A stretch of 64,000 nucleotides of DNA from JANPJV01 sp031425695. Lineage in GTDB: Bacteria; Pseudomonadota; Gammaproteobacteria; Xanthomonadales; SZUA-5. The stretch lies in contig JANPJV010000116.1 in assembly GCA_031425695.1 (NCBI GenBank), positions 70,014 through 134,013 on the forward strand, read 5' to 3'. A model generated the notes under the pieces. That model had not been told where the DNA came from, made no database searches, and was given only the letters and a program-made list of their open reading frames with translations. Positions within the stretch are counted from its first letter, which is position 1; each line of letters starts with the position of its first letter. Both the position numbers and the translations under genes were made by a program. Shown here piece by piece: positions 1-8,910 of the stretch.

Positions 1-2
1 TC

Positions 3-845
3 GCCTGGCGCCTGTCCACGCCGAGCAGCTTTGAAAACCGGGCTGTGCGCCTGCTGGACAACGGCCAATTGAGCGTGCTGTTTTCCAGTGGCGTCGGCGA
101 CGAATTGCGCTCTGAGCGTTGGCGCATCGAAGATCAGACGGGCGTGGTGTTGCAGCGCGATGCCCTGCCGTCGGAGTTCTCGGCTGACACCCTCACCCCG
201 ATTCGCCATTACGCGGACGGCAGCGCCGTCATCGTGCGCCGTAACGCCGTGCTGCGCCTGCTCCCCGACGGCCGAGTGCGCGAAACCGCCCGTTTGCAAA
301 CGGAGCCCGGCTGGGACTGGCTGGCGCGCTGGCCCGGACCCGGCGGCACTTTACTCGCGCAGTACTACCAGTTCGGTGCTCCGCAATCGCCGGCCGGCGG
401 CTATCCCATTGTCATGATCGATGCCACCGGCCTGCCACGCTGGCGCCGGCACTCAGTCCATGAACCAGGACCGGTGATAGCGCTGGGCAACCGCATGTTC
501 ACTGTCCTCTCCGACCAGACGACGGCCAGGGTGGCCGAGTTGCGTCCGAGCGATGGCGAAGTCCTGCGCCTGTTCGAGCCCCCGGCGGGCTTATCTCCCG
601 GCCATGGCATCGTGGCTGCGGACGACCGCATCGAGTACCTGGCGATCGAGCGCGCAGCTGCGCCCACGGGAATCGTGCATCAATTCAGCGTGCTCAGCGT
701 CGACCCGGATTCCGGCCATGGCTCCCGAGTGGGATCGCTGCTGCCGCGCGGGAGCAACGCGTACATCTGGCGGGGTCCGCAAACCCGCCACGTTCGCGTC
801 GAACGGGATGGGCGGGTTTGGGTGATCAGTGAAAGTCGCCAGTAG
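3..845 (+). CDS. Hypothetical protein, 5'-truncated at the window edge
   Basis: The reading frame is open from base 3 to a TAG at 843-845, so the true start lies upstream of the window; a GTG at 45 is available but has no convincing ribosome binding site. The visible 280 residues alternate short hydrophobic stretches with polar turns (for example VRLLDNGQLSVLFSSG and WRIEDQTGVVLQRD), which suggests a beta-propeller or other all-beta fold. I recognise no catalytic motif, membrane segment or signal peptide in the visible part. Function is unknown. It is followed by a palindromic repeat and converges on the large secreted protein downstream. Confidence 0.6.
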   Translation, partial: AWRLSTPSSFENRAVRLLDNGQLSVLFSSGVGDELRSERWRIEDQTGVVLQRDALPSEFSADTLTPIRHYADGSAVIVRRNAVLRLLPDGRVRETARLQTEPGWDWLARWPGPGGTLLAQYYQFGAPQSPAGGYPIVMIDATGLPRWRRHSVHEPGPVIALGNRMFTVLSDQTTARVAELRPSDGEVLRLFEPPAGLSPGHGIVAADDRIEYLAIERAAAPTGIVHQFSVLSVDPDSGHGSRVGSLLPRGSNAYIWRGPQTRHVRVERDGRVWVISESRQ

Positions 846-965
846 GCCATTGTGCCGGGACGTAGCTGACCGGGTTCATTCACCAGGCGCATGGCGAGGT
901 GATCGGGTCGTTTTCAGCCGTGGCTTCCCAGCCTAGCGGCGCTTCTCGGCAGGACGCGGGACCCC

Positions 966-1048
966 GTAGCCCGGGTAAGCCAAAGGCGCACCCGGGAAGG
1001 ATCGGCGAAAACTCTCGTTCCTGGGTGCGCTGCGCTTACCCAGGCTAC
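966..1048. repeat. Paired inverted palindromic repeat (REP/BIME-like)
   Basis: GTAGCCCGGGTAAGC followed by GCACCCGGG is mirrored about 35 bases later by CTGGGTGCGC and GCTTACCCAGGCTAC, so two small palindromes face each other. A related element lies at 26784-26861. It sits between convergent genes, where REP-type elements usually lie. Mobility or terminator function is not shown. Confidence 0.75.
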
Positions 1049-1085
1049 CCGACCGGCCATTGCCTCGAGTCGCCCTCGTCGGGGC

Positions 1086-4000
1086 TTATTCGAACCCGCT
1101 TCGGAAGAGTTGCGTCGGGACGCCTGCCTGGAAGGTGCCGGTCGCGACCGGGCCGCCGTTGAAGGCGCTGTCGACCGCCTCCACGCTCCAGCTGTAGGAG
1201 CCGGGAGCAAGGCCCGTCAGTGACCAGCCGCCGGCGCCGCGGACTTTGCCGGGCTCGGGTTTGTGGCGTGCAATCGCAACCGGAATGCCGCTACGGTGAA
1301 GCTTGACATCGTAGGTGAGCGCGGCTTGCGGCGTCAGGTCGTCGCTGGCGGGGTTCCATCGCAGGTCAACCTTGCCGTCGCCCTGGATCACGGCACCGAG
1401 CGCTGTCGGTGCGCTGGGCCGATTGTTCTCGGCGGGTGCGGTGTTGACATAGAGGTGCATCTGCGACTCGACCAGCCCGTTGCCACCGGGCACGAAGTAG
1501 TACCCGGCAATGAAGTAATCGAGGTCACCTTCGCCGTCAATGTCGAGCCAGCTGAAGGAGCCGCCGCTGCGGCCCATCGCCCGCGGCGCGGGCAGCTGGT
1601 TACCTGAATCGACGAAGCTCCCGTTGACGTTGTCGTAGACCTTGGCGCGCCCTTCGATGCGCCCGCTGGCGTTGTAGCTGCCCGCAATCAGGATGTCGAT
1701 ATCACCATCGGAATCGTAGTCGGCCCAGGCTGCGGCGGAGATGTCGGACCAGCCTTCGCAGGACAGGCAGGCAATGATCTCGGCCGGCACATAGGTCTCG
1801 GCATCGTTCCGATAGACGCGCAGGACGTTATTGAAAGCGCCGCTGGTTTCCCGGATGTGGCCGGCGACGAGCACATCGAGATCACCATCATTGTCCTGGT
1901 CGCCCCAATGGAGCTCGCCGTGCTCCACCGTCAACGTGCCGAGGATGTCTTCGCCGACGAAGGCGCCATCGTCGTTGCGGAAACGGCGGATGTAGCCCGC
2001 TTCATTCAGCGGCGAAACGTGGTTGACGAGAAGATCGAGGTCCTGGTCGCCGTCGAAGTCCGCCCAGGTGGTCTGGGCATGGGCGGTCTCTCCAAGCGCC
2101 GCGTCCGCCTCGCTGAAAAGCCAGCCGCCGCTGCCGTTGGCACCGTCGTTGCGCATGAGGACGGTGCGATAAATAGAGGCGTCGTCGTCCCAGATCGAGG
2201 GCAGCAACAGGTCCTGGTCGCCGTCGTTGTCGAAGTCGGCCCAAGAAATCGAGTTGAGGTCGAAGTCGGCCTGGTCGTTGTCCTCCCAGTAACCCGGCAG
2301 CTGGGTATCGGTCAGTACCAGCGCCCCGCTGTCGTTGCGGTAGATCACCGTGTCGCCGTCGGTGGCGACGGTGAGGTCCTGGTCGCCATCGCCGTCCACG
2401 TCGGCCCATGCCAGGTCGGACGCGCCGGCGGTCATGGTGCCCAAGGGCACGTCGACGTAGGTGAAGTTCCACTCCGTGGAGCTCACTGCCCCATCGTTGC
2501 GCATCAGCACCAGGCGATCGACGGCACTCACGTTGTAGACCACGTAGTAGCCGAGGACGGCGAGGTCGAGATCACCATCGCCATCGTAGTCGGCGGGTGC
2601 GGCGGCGGTCACCCACCAATCTTCGTTCTGCGGGGTGACGAACAGCGGATCCAGCGGGGTGACTTCGGTGAAGTCCCCGAACACGCCACCCGGGCCCGCC
2701 TGCACCACCAGGAAGCGGCCGTAGGAATCAGTAGCGCCGTCGTCGTCGGTCACGGTCAGGATGACCTGGTAAGTGCCCTCCTCCGCGTACAGATGCGTGG
2801 GATTCCGCGCCCTGGACGTCACGCCGTCGCCAAAGCTCCACTCCCAGGCGACGACGGTGCCGTCGGCGTCGGTGCTGGTGTCGGTCAAGGCCAGCGAAAG
2901 ACCCGTCGCGACGTAGCTGTAGCCAGCCGTGGGTGGTTGGTTGACCGGCGGCCCCGGCGGGCCCGCGAAGTGGCGGATCACGCCGCCCCAGCCGCCGATC
3001 CAGGCATCACCGGCGGGACTGGCGACGAGGCTCCCAAAGGTGCCGAGGTTGAGCGCGCCCGAGTTCATGACCGCCCAGTTGCGGCCTCCGGTTGCCGAAT
3101 GCATCACGACGCCCGCCGTGGTCGAAACCCAGAGCTCCTGCGCCCCGATCAGCTCGATATCGGCAATCTGGTCGGTCGTATTTGGAGTCGGGAGGATCTG
3201 CCAGGTGAGGCCGCCGTCGTCGCTGCGTGCCGCGTAGCCTGAGTTGCCCACGACATAGCCCGTGTTCGCATCCCAGAAATCGAGGTCACGAGTGGTCGCT
3301 GGATTGCCGGGAAGATCCACTTCCGACCACGACGTGCCGCTGTCGCCGCTTCGAAACAGGGACCCGTACGATGCCAACGCCCACGCGCGCGAACCGGCAA
3401 AGTCCACGGCCACATAGCTTCCCTGGAAGCCCGGGACCGGCGCCCAGGAATTGCCGCCATTGGTGGTGCGGAACAGCGCCGCTCCGCTGAAGCCTTGGCC
3501 GATGACCCAGCCCTCGGTCAGGCTGGTGAAATGCAGCTCCGCGGCACTGTTGAGCCCGACCGGTGCGGACGTGCCGGCCAGCCAGGTGGCGCCGGCATCG
3601 GCGCTGCGATGGACAATGCCCGCTTCGTCGACGGCGACCACCGCTCCTGGCCCGACGACTTGCACCGCCACCAGATCGTCCGTGCCTGGCGTAGTGCGGA
3701 TCAACCAGCGAGCGGAGCCGGCAGCCCGGGTCAATACGCGACCGCCATCGCCGACGGCGATCAGATCGCCATTGGCGAACCGATCCATGGCCACGATCGT
3801 GGTGCCGGTCCCGCTCGACACCTGGGTCCAACTGGCGCCACCATCCACGCTGCGGATGACCATCCCGTCGCCCAGACCGTAATAGCCGGTGGTGGCGTTC
3901 GCAAACACCGGCACGCTCGTTGACAGGAAGTTCGGCGTGGGGCCGGGCGTGACGAAACTCTGCGTCCAGGTGAGGCCGGCATCGACCGAACGGTAGAGAG

Positions 4001-4937
4001 TTCCGGCGCCATCCGATGCGGTCAAGGACGCCGGGGACGCAATGCTGAATGCGAGCTCGCCGTTGTATGGGATCGAGAAGACTTCGCCCAGGTCAGTCCA
4101 GGTGAGGCCGGCATCCGCCGATCGAAATACCCGGTCGTCGTAGTCGGGATAGGAGCCGGTACGGCCCCAGGCCAGCACCACCGTATCCGAAATCTTGAAC
4201 AGCTCGCTGCAACCGGCGGCGTTGCCGCCGGCAGTCCAGCTGACCCCGGCATCGATGGAGCGCAGCCAAGCCCCGTCGACGATTGCCACGGCGACTGTGG
4301 AAGACAGGAAACTCACCGCGCTTGCGTTGCCGGCCCGTACCGAGGCGAAATTGGCCCCGCCATCAGTCGTCCGGTTGACGCCGGTGGTGGAAACGCCAAG
4401 CCCCGTCTGCGCATTGGCGAACGAAAACTGGAACATCCCGTTGGGCGAATCTGTCCAGGTGAGACCGCCATCGCGGCTGATGTCCGCGCCGCCGTTGCCG
4501 ACGATGACGCCGAAGCTCGGCGTCGAAAACACCATGTGGTAGGTCGACCCCATCTGCGGCAGCTCTTGCCACGTGGTGCCGCCGTCGGTGGTGCGGTAAT
4601 TGGCGTTGCCCCACACCCAGCCATGCTGGCTGTCGAGGAAGAAAATGCCGTTCAACGGGCTGTAGAGGTCGTCCGGCACAGCGCGCTGGACCCACGTCAC
4701 ACCGCCGTCGTTGGATTCGAACAGCGCGCCACCGTTGTCGAAGGAATCATCCTCAGTGGCGATGAAGATCCGATTCGGCGTGGGCGCCGCGATGCCCCGG
4801 ATCTGCAAGCCCGTCGGCAGCGGGCTCTCGGTGCTCCACTGGGCCGATGCCGGCAGGCTCGGTGCAGCCAGCACGGCCGCCAGCGCCAGCGCCTGCACGC
4901 TGCGGGCGACGGGGAAAGACTTGGGTGCGTCGTACAT
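1086..4937 (-). CDS. Large secreted YCF48/BNR-PKD-FG-GAP repeat protein with GFE C-terminus
   Basis: The 1283-residue protein begins with a signal peptide (cleavage near ASA-QW, residue 32). Residues about 35-660 are YCF48/BNR-like propeller repeats with recurring 'DGGxTW' turns. A PKD domain follows at about 670-745 (WSFGDG, TVTDDDG). Seven FG-GAP/VCBS-type repeats with D-x-D-x-D-G-D calcium loops lie at about 780-1150, then a fibronectin-III-like domain. It ends in QLFRSGFE. The start at 4937 is preferred over the in-frame ATG at 4967 because GGAG lies just upstream of it. Related domains occur in exported adhesin- or sensor-like proteins. Role here is unknown; extracellular or outer-surface location is inferred. 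Confidence 0.85.
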   Translation of the reverse strand: MYDAPKSFPVARSVQALALAAVLAAPSLPASAQWSTESPLPTGLQIRGIAAPTPNRIFIATEDDSFDNGGALFESNDGGVTWVQRAVPDDLYSPLNGIFFLDSQHGWVWGNANYRTTDGGTTWQELPQMGSTYHMVFSTPSFGVIVGNGGADISRDGGLTWTDSPNGMFQFSFANAQTGLGVSTTGVNRTTDGGANFASVRAGNASAVSFLSSTVAVAIVDGAWLRSIDAGVSWTAGGNAAGCSELFKISDTVVLAWGRTGSYPDYDDRVFRSADAGLTWTDLGEVFSIPYNGELAFSIASPASLTASDGAGTLYRSVDAGLTWTQSFVTPGPTPNFLSTSVPVFANATTGYYGLGDGMVIRSVDGGASWTQVSSGTGTTIVAMDRFANGDLIAVGDGGRVLTRAAGSARWLIRTTPGTDDLVAVQVVGPGAVVAVDEAGIVHRSADAGATWLAGTSAPVGLNSAAELHFTSLTEGWVIGQGFSGAALFRTTNGGNSWAPVPGFQGSYVAVDFAGSRAWALASYGSLFRSGDSGTSWSEVDLPGNPATTRDLDFWDANTGYVVGNSGYAARSDDGGLTWQILPTPNTTDQIADIELIGAQELWVSTTAGVVMHSATGGRNWAVMNSGALNLGTFGSLVASPAGDAWIGGWGGVIRHFAGPPGPPVNQPPTAGYSYVATGLSLALTDTSTDADGTVVAWEWSFGDGVTSRARNPTHLYAEEGTYQVILTVTDDDGATDSYGRFLVVQAGPGGVFGDFTEVTPLDPLFVTPQNEDWWVTAAAPADYDGDGDLDLAVLGYYVVYNVSAVDRLVLMRNDGAVSSTEWNFTYVDVPLGTMTAGASDLAWADVDGDGDQDLTVATDGDTVIYRNDSGALVLTDTQLPGYWEDNDQADFDLNSISWADFDNDGDQDLLLPSIWDDDASIYRTVLMRNDGANGSGGWLFSEADAALGETAHAQTTWADFDGDQDLDLLVNHVSPLNEAGYIRRFRNDDGAFVGEDILGTLTVEHGELHWGDQDNDGDLDVLVAGHIRETSGAFNNVLRVYRNDAETYVPAEIIACLSCEGWSDISAAAWADYDSDGDIDILIAGSYNASGRIEGRAKVYDNVNGSFVDSGNQLPAPRAMGRSGGSFSWLDIDGEGDLDYFIAGYYFVPGGNGLVESQMHLYVNTAPAENNRPSAPTALGAVIQGDGKVDLRWNPASDDLTPQAALTYDVKLHRSGIPVAIARHKPEPGKVRGAGGWSLTGLAPGSYSWSVEAVDSAFNGGPVATGTFQAGVPTQLFRSGFE

Positions 4938-5277
4938 GGGGCTCCGATCTTTCGACACCGACAGCATTACGTCGCTGGGTGCTCTGCCCCGAGTCTCGCC
5001 CGCGATCCCCGAAAATTTCGTGATTTTTCCTGCAGTTGAGTTAGGTTAGGAGACTCCCGGCTGGCTCGAAATGGCCCCGCGACGGTGCGCCGAGTACCTC
5101 ACCCTAGCCCCGATGAAGCGTACGGTCGGGCGACAGTTGCGAACTGCCAGAGGGGTTCGTGCCATTATCGAATTAGACCGCTGCATTCTCGGCAATAAAC
5201 CTGGAGGCTCTATGTGAATAAAACTTGCAGCGTCGATACTATTCGGCGCCACCGGACCGGCAGTTACCCAGCTGGCG

Positions 5278-5715
5278 ATGCCGCGGATCATGGAGCTCGT
5301 CGAGCCGGTGGTTAAAAGTGGAATCAAATCAAACGAAAACAAGATGCCGGAAAGTATGTTCCGGACCGGTCGCTTGTCGGTTTCGGTGCCGGGCTCGATA
5401 TTGTTCTTCAATGCGACCGGCTGCCTGACCGCCATGCTCGATCACGAATCGCTCGCCCAGGACGACAAGAAGTGCTTGGAAGGGGAGAAAGTGCCGACCA
5501 TTGGTGATTTCCACGGGAAAACCAGCACAGCGGGCAAGCCGGCAATCATCCTCCTGAGCCCGCTTTACAACGTGGATGCGCTGAAGGCCCTGCGCTCGGG
5601 GAAAGATGCATTCTGGGATGAACAACGGGCTGCGCTCGACACGCTCCAGCTGGAAATCGGACAGAAGTTTCCCGAAGCCGCCGTCCATCCGGTCTACATT
5701 CCTTTTGGTCAATAG
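5278..5715 (+). CDS. Hypothetical protein with a possibly disrupted start
   Basis: From the ATG at 5278 the frame encodes 145 residues with no family I recognise; hydrophobic cores such as SVPGSILFFN and KPAIILLSP suggest a folded alpha/beta domain. The start is odd. A strong GGAGG at 5203-5207 precedes an in-frame ATG at 5212, but the next codon is TGA (5215). The frame then continues with residues resembling a short signal peptide (KLAASILFGATGPAV) before the 5278 ATG. Either codon 2 carries a nonsense change, or translation begins internally and the upstream similarity is chance. It lies divergent from the large secreted gene on its left. Confidence 0.5.
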   Translation: MPRIMELVEPVVKSGIKSNENKMPESMFRTGRLSVSVPGSILFFNATGCLTAMLDHESLAQDDKKCLEGEKVPTIGDFHGKTSTAGKPAIILLSPLYNVDALKALRSGKDAFWDEQRAALDTLQLEIGQKFPEAAVHPVYIPFGQ

Positions 5716-5794
5716 AAAATCGGGCGGTCGGGTCGGATCACGCCGGGCATGTTCGCTTTTGGCCTGAATCCGTGAGAGGCGCGAGACCGTCCAG

Positions 5795-6157
5795 GTGGCG
5801 ATGACGCATTCGCTGTTCGCGATTTACGATCAGCTCGTCCAAGCCATCCTGGGCATCGCCATTGCACTGCTGATCGTCGGCATTGGACTCTGGCTCGAAG
5901 CGTCCGCCCCTGCGTTGCCGGGCGCGCGGCCCGCAGCAAATGTTTACAGCGTGGTCAGTCACCTCGGCTACTCGGCGACCAAGAAGAACCACGTTCCCCT
6001 CGCCTTCCTGGATGCTTCGACCGCAGCCGATCCCGACCGCCAATGGCTCGGGGCACTGTCCCGCCAACGCTTCGTCATTCGTCCTGACGGCAACTTCGAT
6101 TCTGGGCGTCCGGCGTGGCGATCCTGCTGCGCCGACACCTGGACGATCAGCAGCTGA
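5795..6157 (+). CDS. Hypothetical membrane-anchored protein, possibly frameshifted near its end
   Basis: The frame starts at GTG 5795, or more likely ATG 5801, and has one strong N-terminal membrane helix (LVQAILGIAIALLIVGIGLW). A hydrophilic region of about 70 residues follows (HVPLAFLDAS, RQRFVIRPDG). The last 20 residues (ending RSCCADTWTISS) look unlike protein. Another frame over 6100-6177 reads FWASGVAILLRRHLDDQQLM to a TGA at 6175, which looks more natural, so a small indel near 6090-6110 is possible. Function is unknown. Confidence 0.4.
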   Translation: MAMTHSLFAIYDQLVQAILGIAIALLIVGIGLWLEASAPALPGARPAANVYSVVSHLGYSATKKNHVPLAFLDASTAADPDRQWLGALSRQRFVIRPDGNFDSGRPAWRSCCADTWTISS

Positions 6158-6269
6158 TGAGCGCCATGAAAACCTGAGTGACGCCAGCCTCAGCGGCTGA
6201 CGCGACCCGGGCGTCGCGCGCCGTTGCACAGGGTCTGACGCCCTGAGCGAGCCCGCGAAAAATGTACAT

Positions 6270-7001
6270 CTAGATTTCGTCCCGCCTTCCCAACCACACG
6301 CAGCTCGCGACCAGGATCAGGGTGCCGAGAAGGGCGCCACTGAGCAGGGCCTGTAGCGCCTTGGCGGGGTCGCTGGCCAGGACGTTGGTCGGCAGCAGCC
6401 ATGGGAAATAGATGCCGATCTTGGCGGAGGTGGCAACTACAGCGACGAAGGTGCCGCCGATGCCGACCACCACGGGCGCGGCGAAGTTGCGGATGGCCAT
6501 CGCGATCGTGAACTGGATGGCGACGACGAGGATTCCAGCCAGCCACATCTTGGCGAGCAGCGCGGCGAGCTGGCCACCGGCAAAGTCGCCGGACAGCGCC
6601 TGTGCGGGAACGATGGCGCCACCCAACAGGCCGCTCAGGATGATCGCGACCCAGATCAACGCCGAAATCAAGGCCATCACGCCGAGAGCGATGATGGCCT
6701 TCGCGGCATAGATCAGCCATTTCGGGTAAGGCAGCGAGAGCACGCTCGACCACGCCCCCGGTCCGTGCTCGATCTGGGCGAGCAAGGCGGTCAGCGCGGT
6801 GGCGCTCATCGGGAGCAGGAAGAATGCCCAGATGGCACTGCCCGTCATGACGAACCGCGGCCAGTCGCCAGCGCTTTTGTCGCTCACCAGCATCATCGTC
6901 AACATGATCAGCATCATGACGGGCACGCCGACGACCAGGAGCAGGATCAGCGAGCGCTTGAGCTTGATGCTTTCGGCGTGCAGCAGGCGGGCAAGCTTCA
7001 T
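6270..7001 (-). CDS. ABC-2 type transporter permease
   Basis: The 243-residue protein has about six hydrophobic segments, beginning at SLILLLVVGVPVMMLIMLTM and ending at LLGTLILVASCVWL. It matches in size and pattern the permeases of bacitracin/lantibiotic-type ABC exporters (ABC2_membrane_4-like). It is the membrane half of an exporter. Its ATG overlaps the stop of the upstream ATPase gene (ATGA at 6998-7001), so the two are translationally coupled. Substrate is not evident; efflux or resistance to membrane-active compounds is the usual role of such pairs, but that is inference. Confidence 0.85.
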   Translation of the reverse strand: MKLARLLHAESIKLKRSLILLLVVGVPVMMLIMLTMMLVSDKSAGDWPRFVMTGSAIWAFFLLPMSATALTALLAQIEHGPGAWSSVLSLPYPKWLIYAAKAIIALGVMALISALIWVAIILSGLLGGAIVPAQALSGDFAGGQLAALLAKMWLAGILVVAIQFTIAMAIRNFAAPVVVGIGGTFVAVVATSAKIGIYFPWLLPTNVLASDPAKALQALLSGALLGTLILVASCVWLGRRDEI

Positions 7002-7945
7002 GCCGATTCACCCTTGTAGAGCGCAGCTTGCTCCGCTTGTCCCGGGCTTGCGGTGAGCTTTAGAAAAATGGATTCCAGGCTGGGGCGTTCCTGGCTGAGA
7101 CCACTGACCGCGAAGCCCGCCTCGACCAGCAGTCGCAACAGCTGTGCGCGCTCGTCCGCGGCCAGCGCCCCTTGGATCTGCAGCTTGCCGTCGACGACGA
7201 GCGCGGCCAGCGCGTGCTCGGCGAGCAACTGCGCTGCCTCCTCCGGACGATCGCTCTCGATCCGAACCAGCGGCTGTGCGCGTGCGTGCAAACGTTCCAG
7301 TCGGTCCTGGAAGATCAGCCGGCCATTTGCGATCAACGCGCAGTGGTCGGCGGTCTGCTCGATCTCCGACAGCAGGTGGCTCGAGAGCATCACCGTGGTG
7401 CCGAAGCGCGCCGGCAGTCCACGGATCAGCTCGCGCATCTGCACGATGCCCGCCGGGTCGAGCCCATTGGTCGGTTCGTCGAGAATCAACAGGCGCGGCG
7501 CGCCGATGAGAGCCCGCGCCAGCGCCAGGCGTTGGCGCATGCCGAGCGAATAGGTCGACACGGTCCGCCCGGCCGCCTCGTTGAGCCCGACCAGGTCGAG
7601 CAGCGGCAGCACCGCTGCGCGTGGCTTCTGCAGCAGGATTGCGCCAATCTCGAGCGTCTCCCGACCGGTCAGGTTGGGATAGAGCGTTGGCTTCTCGACA
7701 ATCGCGCCGACGCCGTGCAGGGCCGCCATGCGTTGCGACGAGAGATCGAGCCCATTGAGGGACACCACACCCGCGCTCGGTTTGATCAGCCCCAGCAACA
7801 TGCGGATCGTGGTGGTCTTGCCGGCCCCATTCGGACCGAGGAAACCGAAAACCGATCCGGCCGGGACGCGCAGGTCCAGCGAATCCACGGCTTTGATCGC
7901 GCCGAAATTGCGGGACAGCCGGGTGGTTGAAACTGCAAAAGTCAT
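6998..7945 (-). CDS. ABC transporter ATP-binding protein
   Basis: This 315-residue ATPase has a Walker A (GPNGAGKTT, residues 37-45), a signature segment (YSLGMRQRLALARAL), a Walker B with D-loop (LLILDEPTNGLDP) and an H-loop (LSSHLLSEIE). A C-terminal extension of about 95 residues is typical of CcmA/BcrA-type exporter ATPases. It is first in a two-gene operon with the permease and energises export. The signature reads SLGMRQ rather than LSGGQ, which is normal in the BcrA group. Confidence 0.92.
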   Translation of the reverse strand: MTFAVSTTRLSRNFGAIKAVDSLDLRVPAGSVFGFLGPNGAGKTTTIRMLLGLIKPSAGVVSLNGLDLSSQRMAALHGVGAIVEKPTLYPNLTGRETLEIGAILLQKPRAAVLPLLDLVGLNEAAGRTVSTYSLGMRQRLALARALIGAPRLLILDEPTNGLDPAGIVQMRELIRGLPARFGTTVMLSSHLLSEIEQTADHCALIANGRLIFQDRLERLHARAQPLVRIESDRPEEAAQLLAEHALAALVVDGKLQIQGALAADERAQLLRLLVEAGFAVSGLSQERPSLESIFLKLTASPGQAEQAALYKGESA

Positions 7946-8047
7946 AGAAGCCGTCTCTGGCGCCGAGAGACGGCTGCGGCTGCATTAGTGGCGATCAGGT
8001 GCGCCGGGGCGAATGCTGGAAGTCATTGGCGGCAGCGCTCTGCGCCC

Positions 8048-8596
8048 TTACGGGCCAGGGATTACCCCGCACGCGATGCGCGCACCGCCGGGTTTGTCAG
8101 CGTAGTTGTCGTCTGCCGCGTGGATGATGATGCTGCGACCGCGTACGTCAGCCAGGCGCAGATTCCTGGAAACCAGGCCCATCCGTGCGGCACCCTCGGC
8201 ATCGACCATCAGGCGCGGCAGGTCGCCAGCATGCCCAGCGCCAGTCGGCCCTGCGTGGCGCCCCGTCGCACCAGGGTCATAGTGTTCCCCTGCCGCTCCT
8301 CCCGCGCTCGGCTGGCCATCCTTCAGCGCCGGATCACAACTCGGATTTTCATGGACATGGATGCCATGCGCACCAGCCGGCAACCCGCTCAACGACGGGC
8401 GCAGGACCAGCGCGCCATCTTCCTCGTCAACCTCGATCCGACCCATGCCAGCACCAACCCCTTCGGCTGAGATGGCGTGCATCGGGACCATGATCGCCTG
8501 CTTCCCTTGAGGGCGTGGCGGACTGGAGTTCACGCACGCGGAGGCCAGCGCCGCTGCGACGCTCAAGGAAACCATTCTGGAGATCAGGGTCATCAT
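8048..8596 (-). CDS. sodC: Cu/Zn superoxide dismutase, lipoprotein
   Basis: The enzyme dismutates superoxide in the periplasm. An N-terminal hydrophobic segment ends in the lipobox LASAC, so the protein is probably lipidated. The copper ligands appear in GIHVHENPSCD, the bridging and zinc histidines in GEHYDPGATGRHAGP and HAGDLP, and the C-terminal copper histidine in IIIHAADDNYADKPGGARIACG. The two cysteines that form the conserved disulphide are in NPSCD and IACG. At 182 residues it is normal length. A second ATG two codons in cannot be excluded as the start. It appears to be monocistronic. Confidence 0.93.
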   Translation of the reverse strand: MMTLISRMVSLSVAAALASACVNSSPPRPQGKQAIMVPMHAISAEGVGAGMGRIEVDEEDGALVLRPSLSGLPAGAHGIHVHENPSCDPALKDGQPSAGGAAGEHYDPGATGRHAGPTGAGHAGDLPRLMVDAEGAARMGLVSRNLRLADVRGRSIIIHAADDNYADKPGGARIACGVIPGP

Positions 8597-8740
8597 TTAT
8601 GTCCGGGGTTTTGGATAGCTGAAGACATTGGCACCAGCGGCGAGCCGCGCTCTGTGCGGAAGCGAACAGTAAGCTCGCGTGAGGTAAAAAATCCAGTTGC
8701 CATTCTGCTAGGGAATCTCTGAACAAGTCAGTGGCTCCGC

Positions 8741-8855
8741 GCGGCACATGGATGTGCCGCCATTTTCGATGACGCAAGTCATTGAAAATGAAGCGAAACA
8801 AAAACCACGCTTTTTGTAGAGCGTGTTGGAACAAGGCCAGGATGGACTTTGTTCC
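8741..8855. repeat. Train of four consecutive palindromes
   Basis: Four hairpin-forming inverted repeats stand almost head to tail. 8741-8760 has arms GCGGCACAT/ATGTGCCGC with a 2-base loop. 8761-8790 has 13-base arms with one mismatch around GCAA. 8798-8817 has ACAAAAA/TTTTTGT. 8828-8855 has GGAACAA/TTGTTCC. They fill most of the 314-base gap between sodC and the DUF885 gene; I saw no gene there. The first palindrome recurs in the opposite orientation at 26894-26913. Confidence 0.8.
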
Positions 8856-8910
8856 GACCTTCCCTAACCGCGGGAATGCGTTCGGCCAATCGTAACCCGC
8901 GCGCGATGCC

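Noticed and set aside
1857..3242. Long rightward open frame of 461 codons
   Set aside because: It is antisense to the well-supported YCF48/FG-GAP gene. Such frames are common in GC-rich DNA and this one has no recognisable domain.
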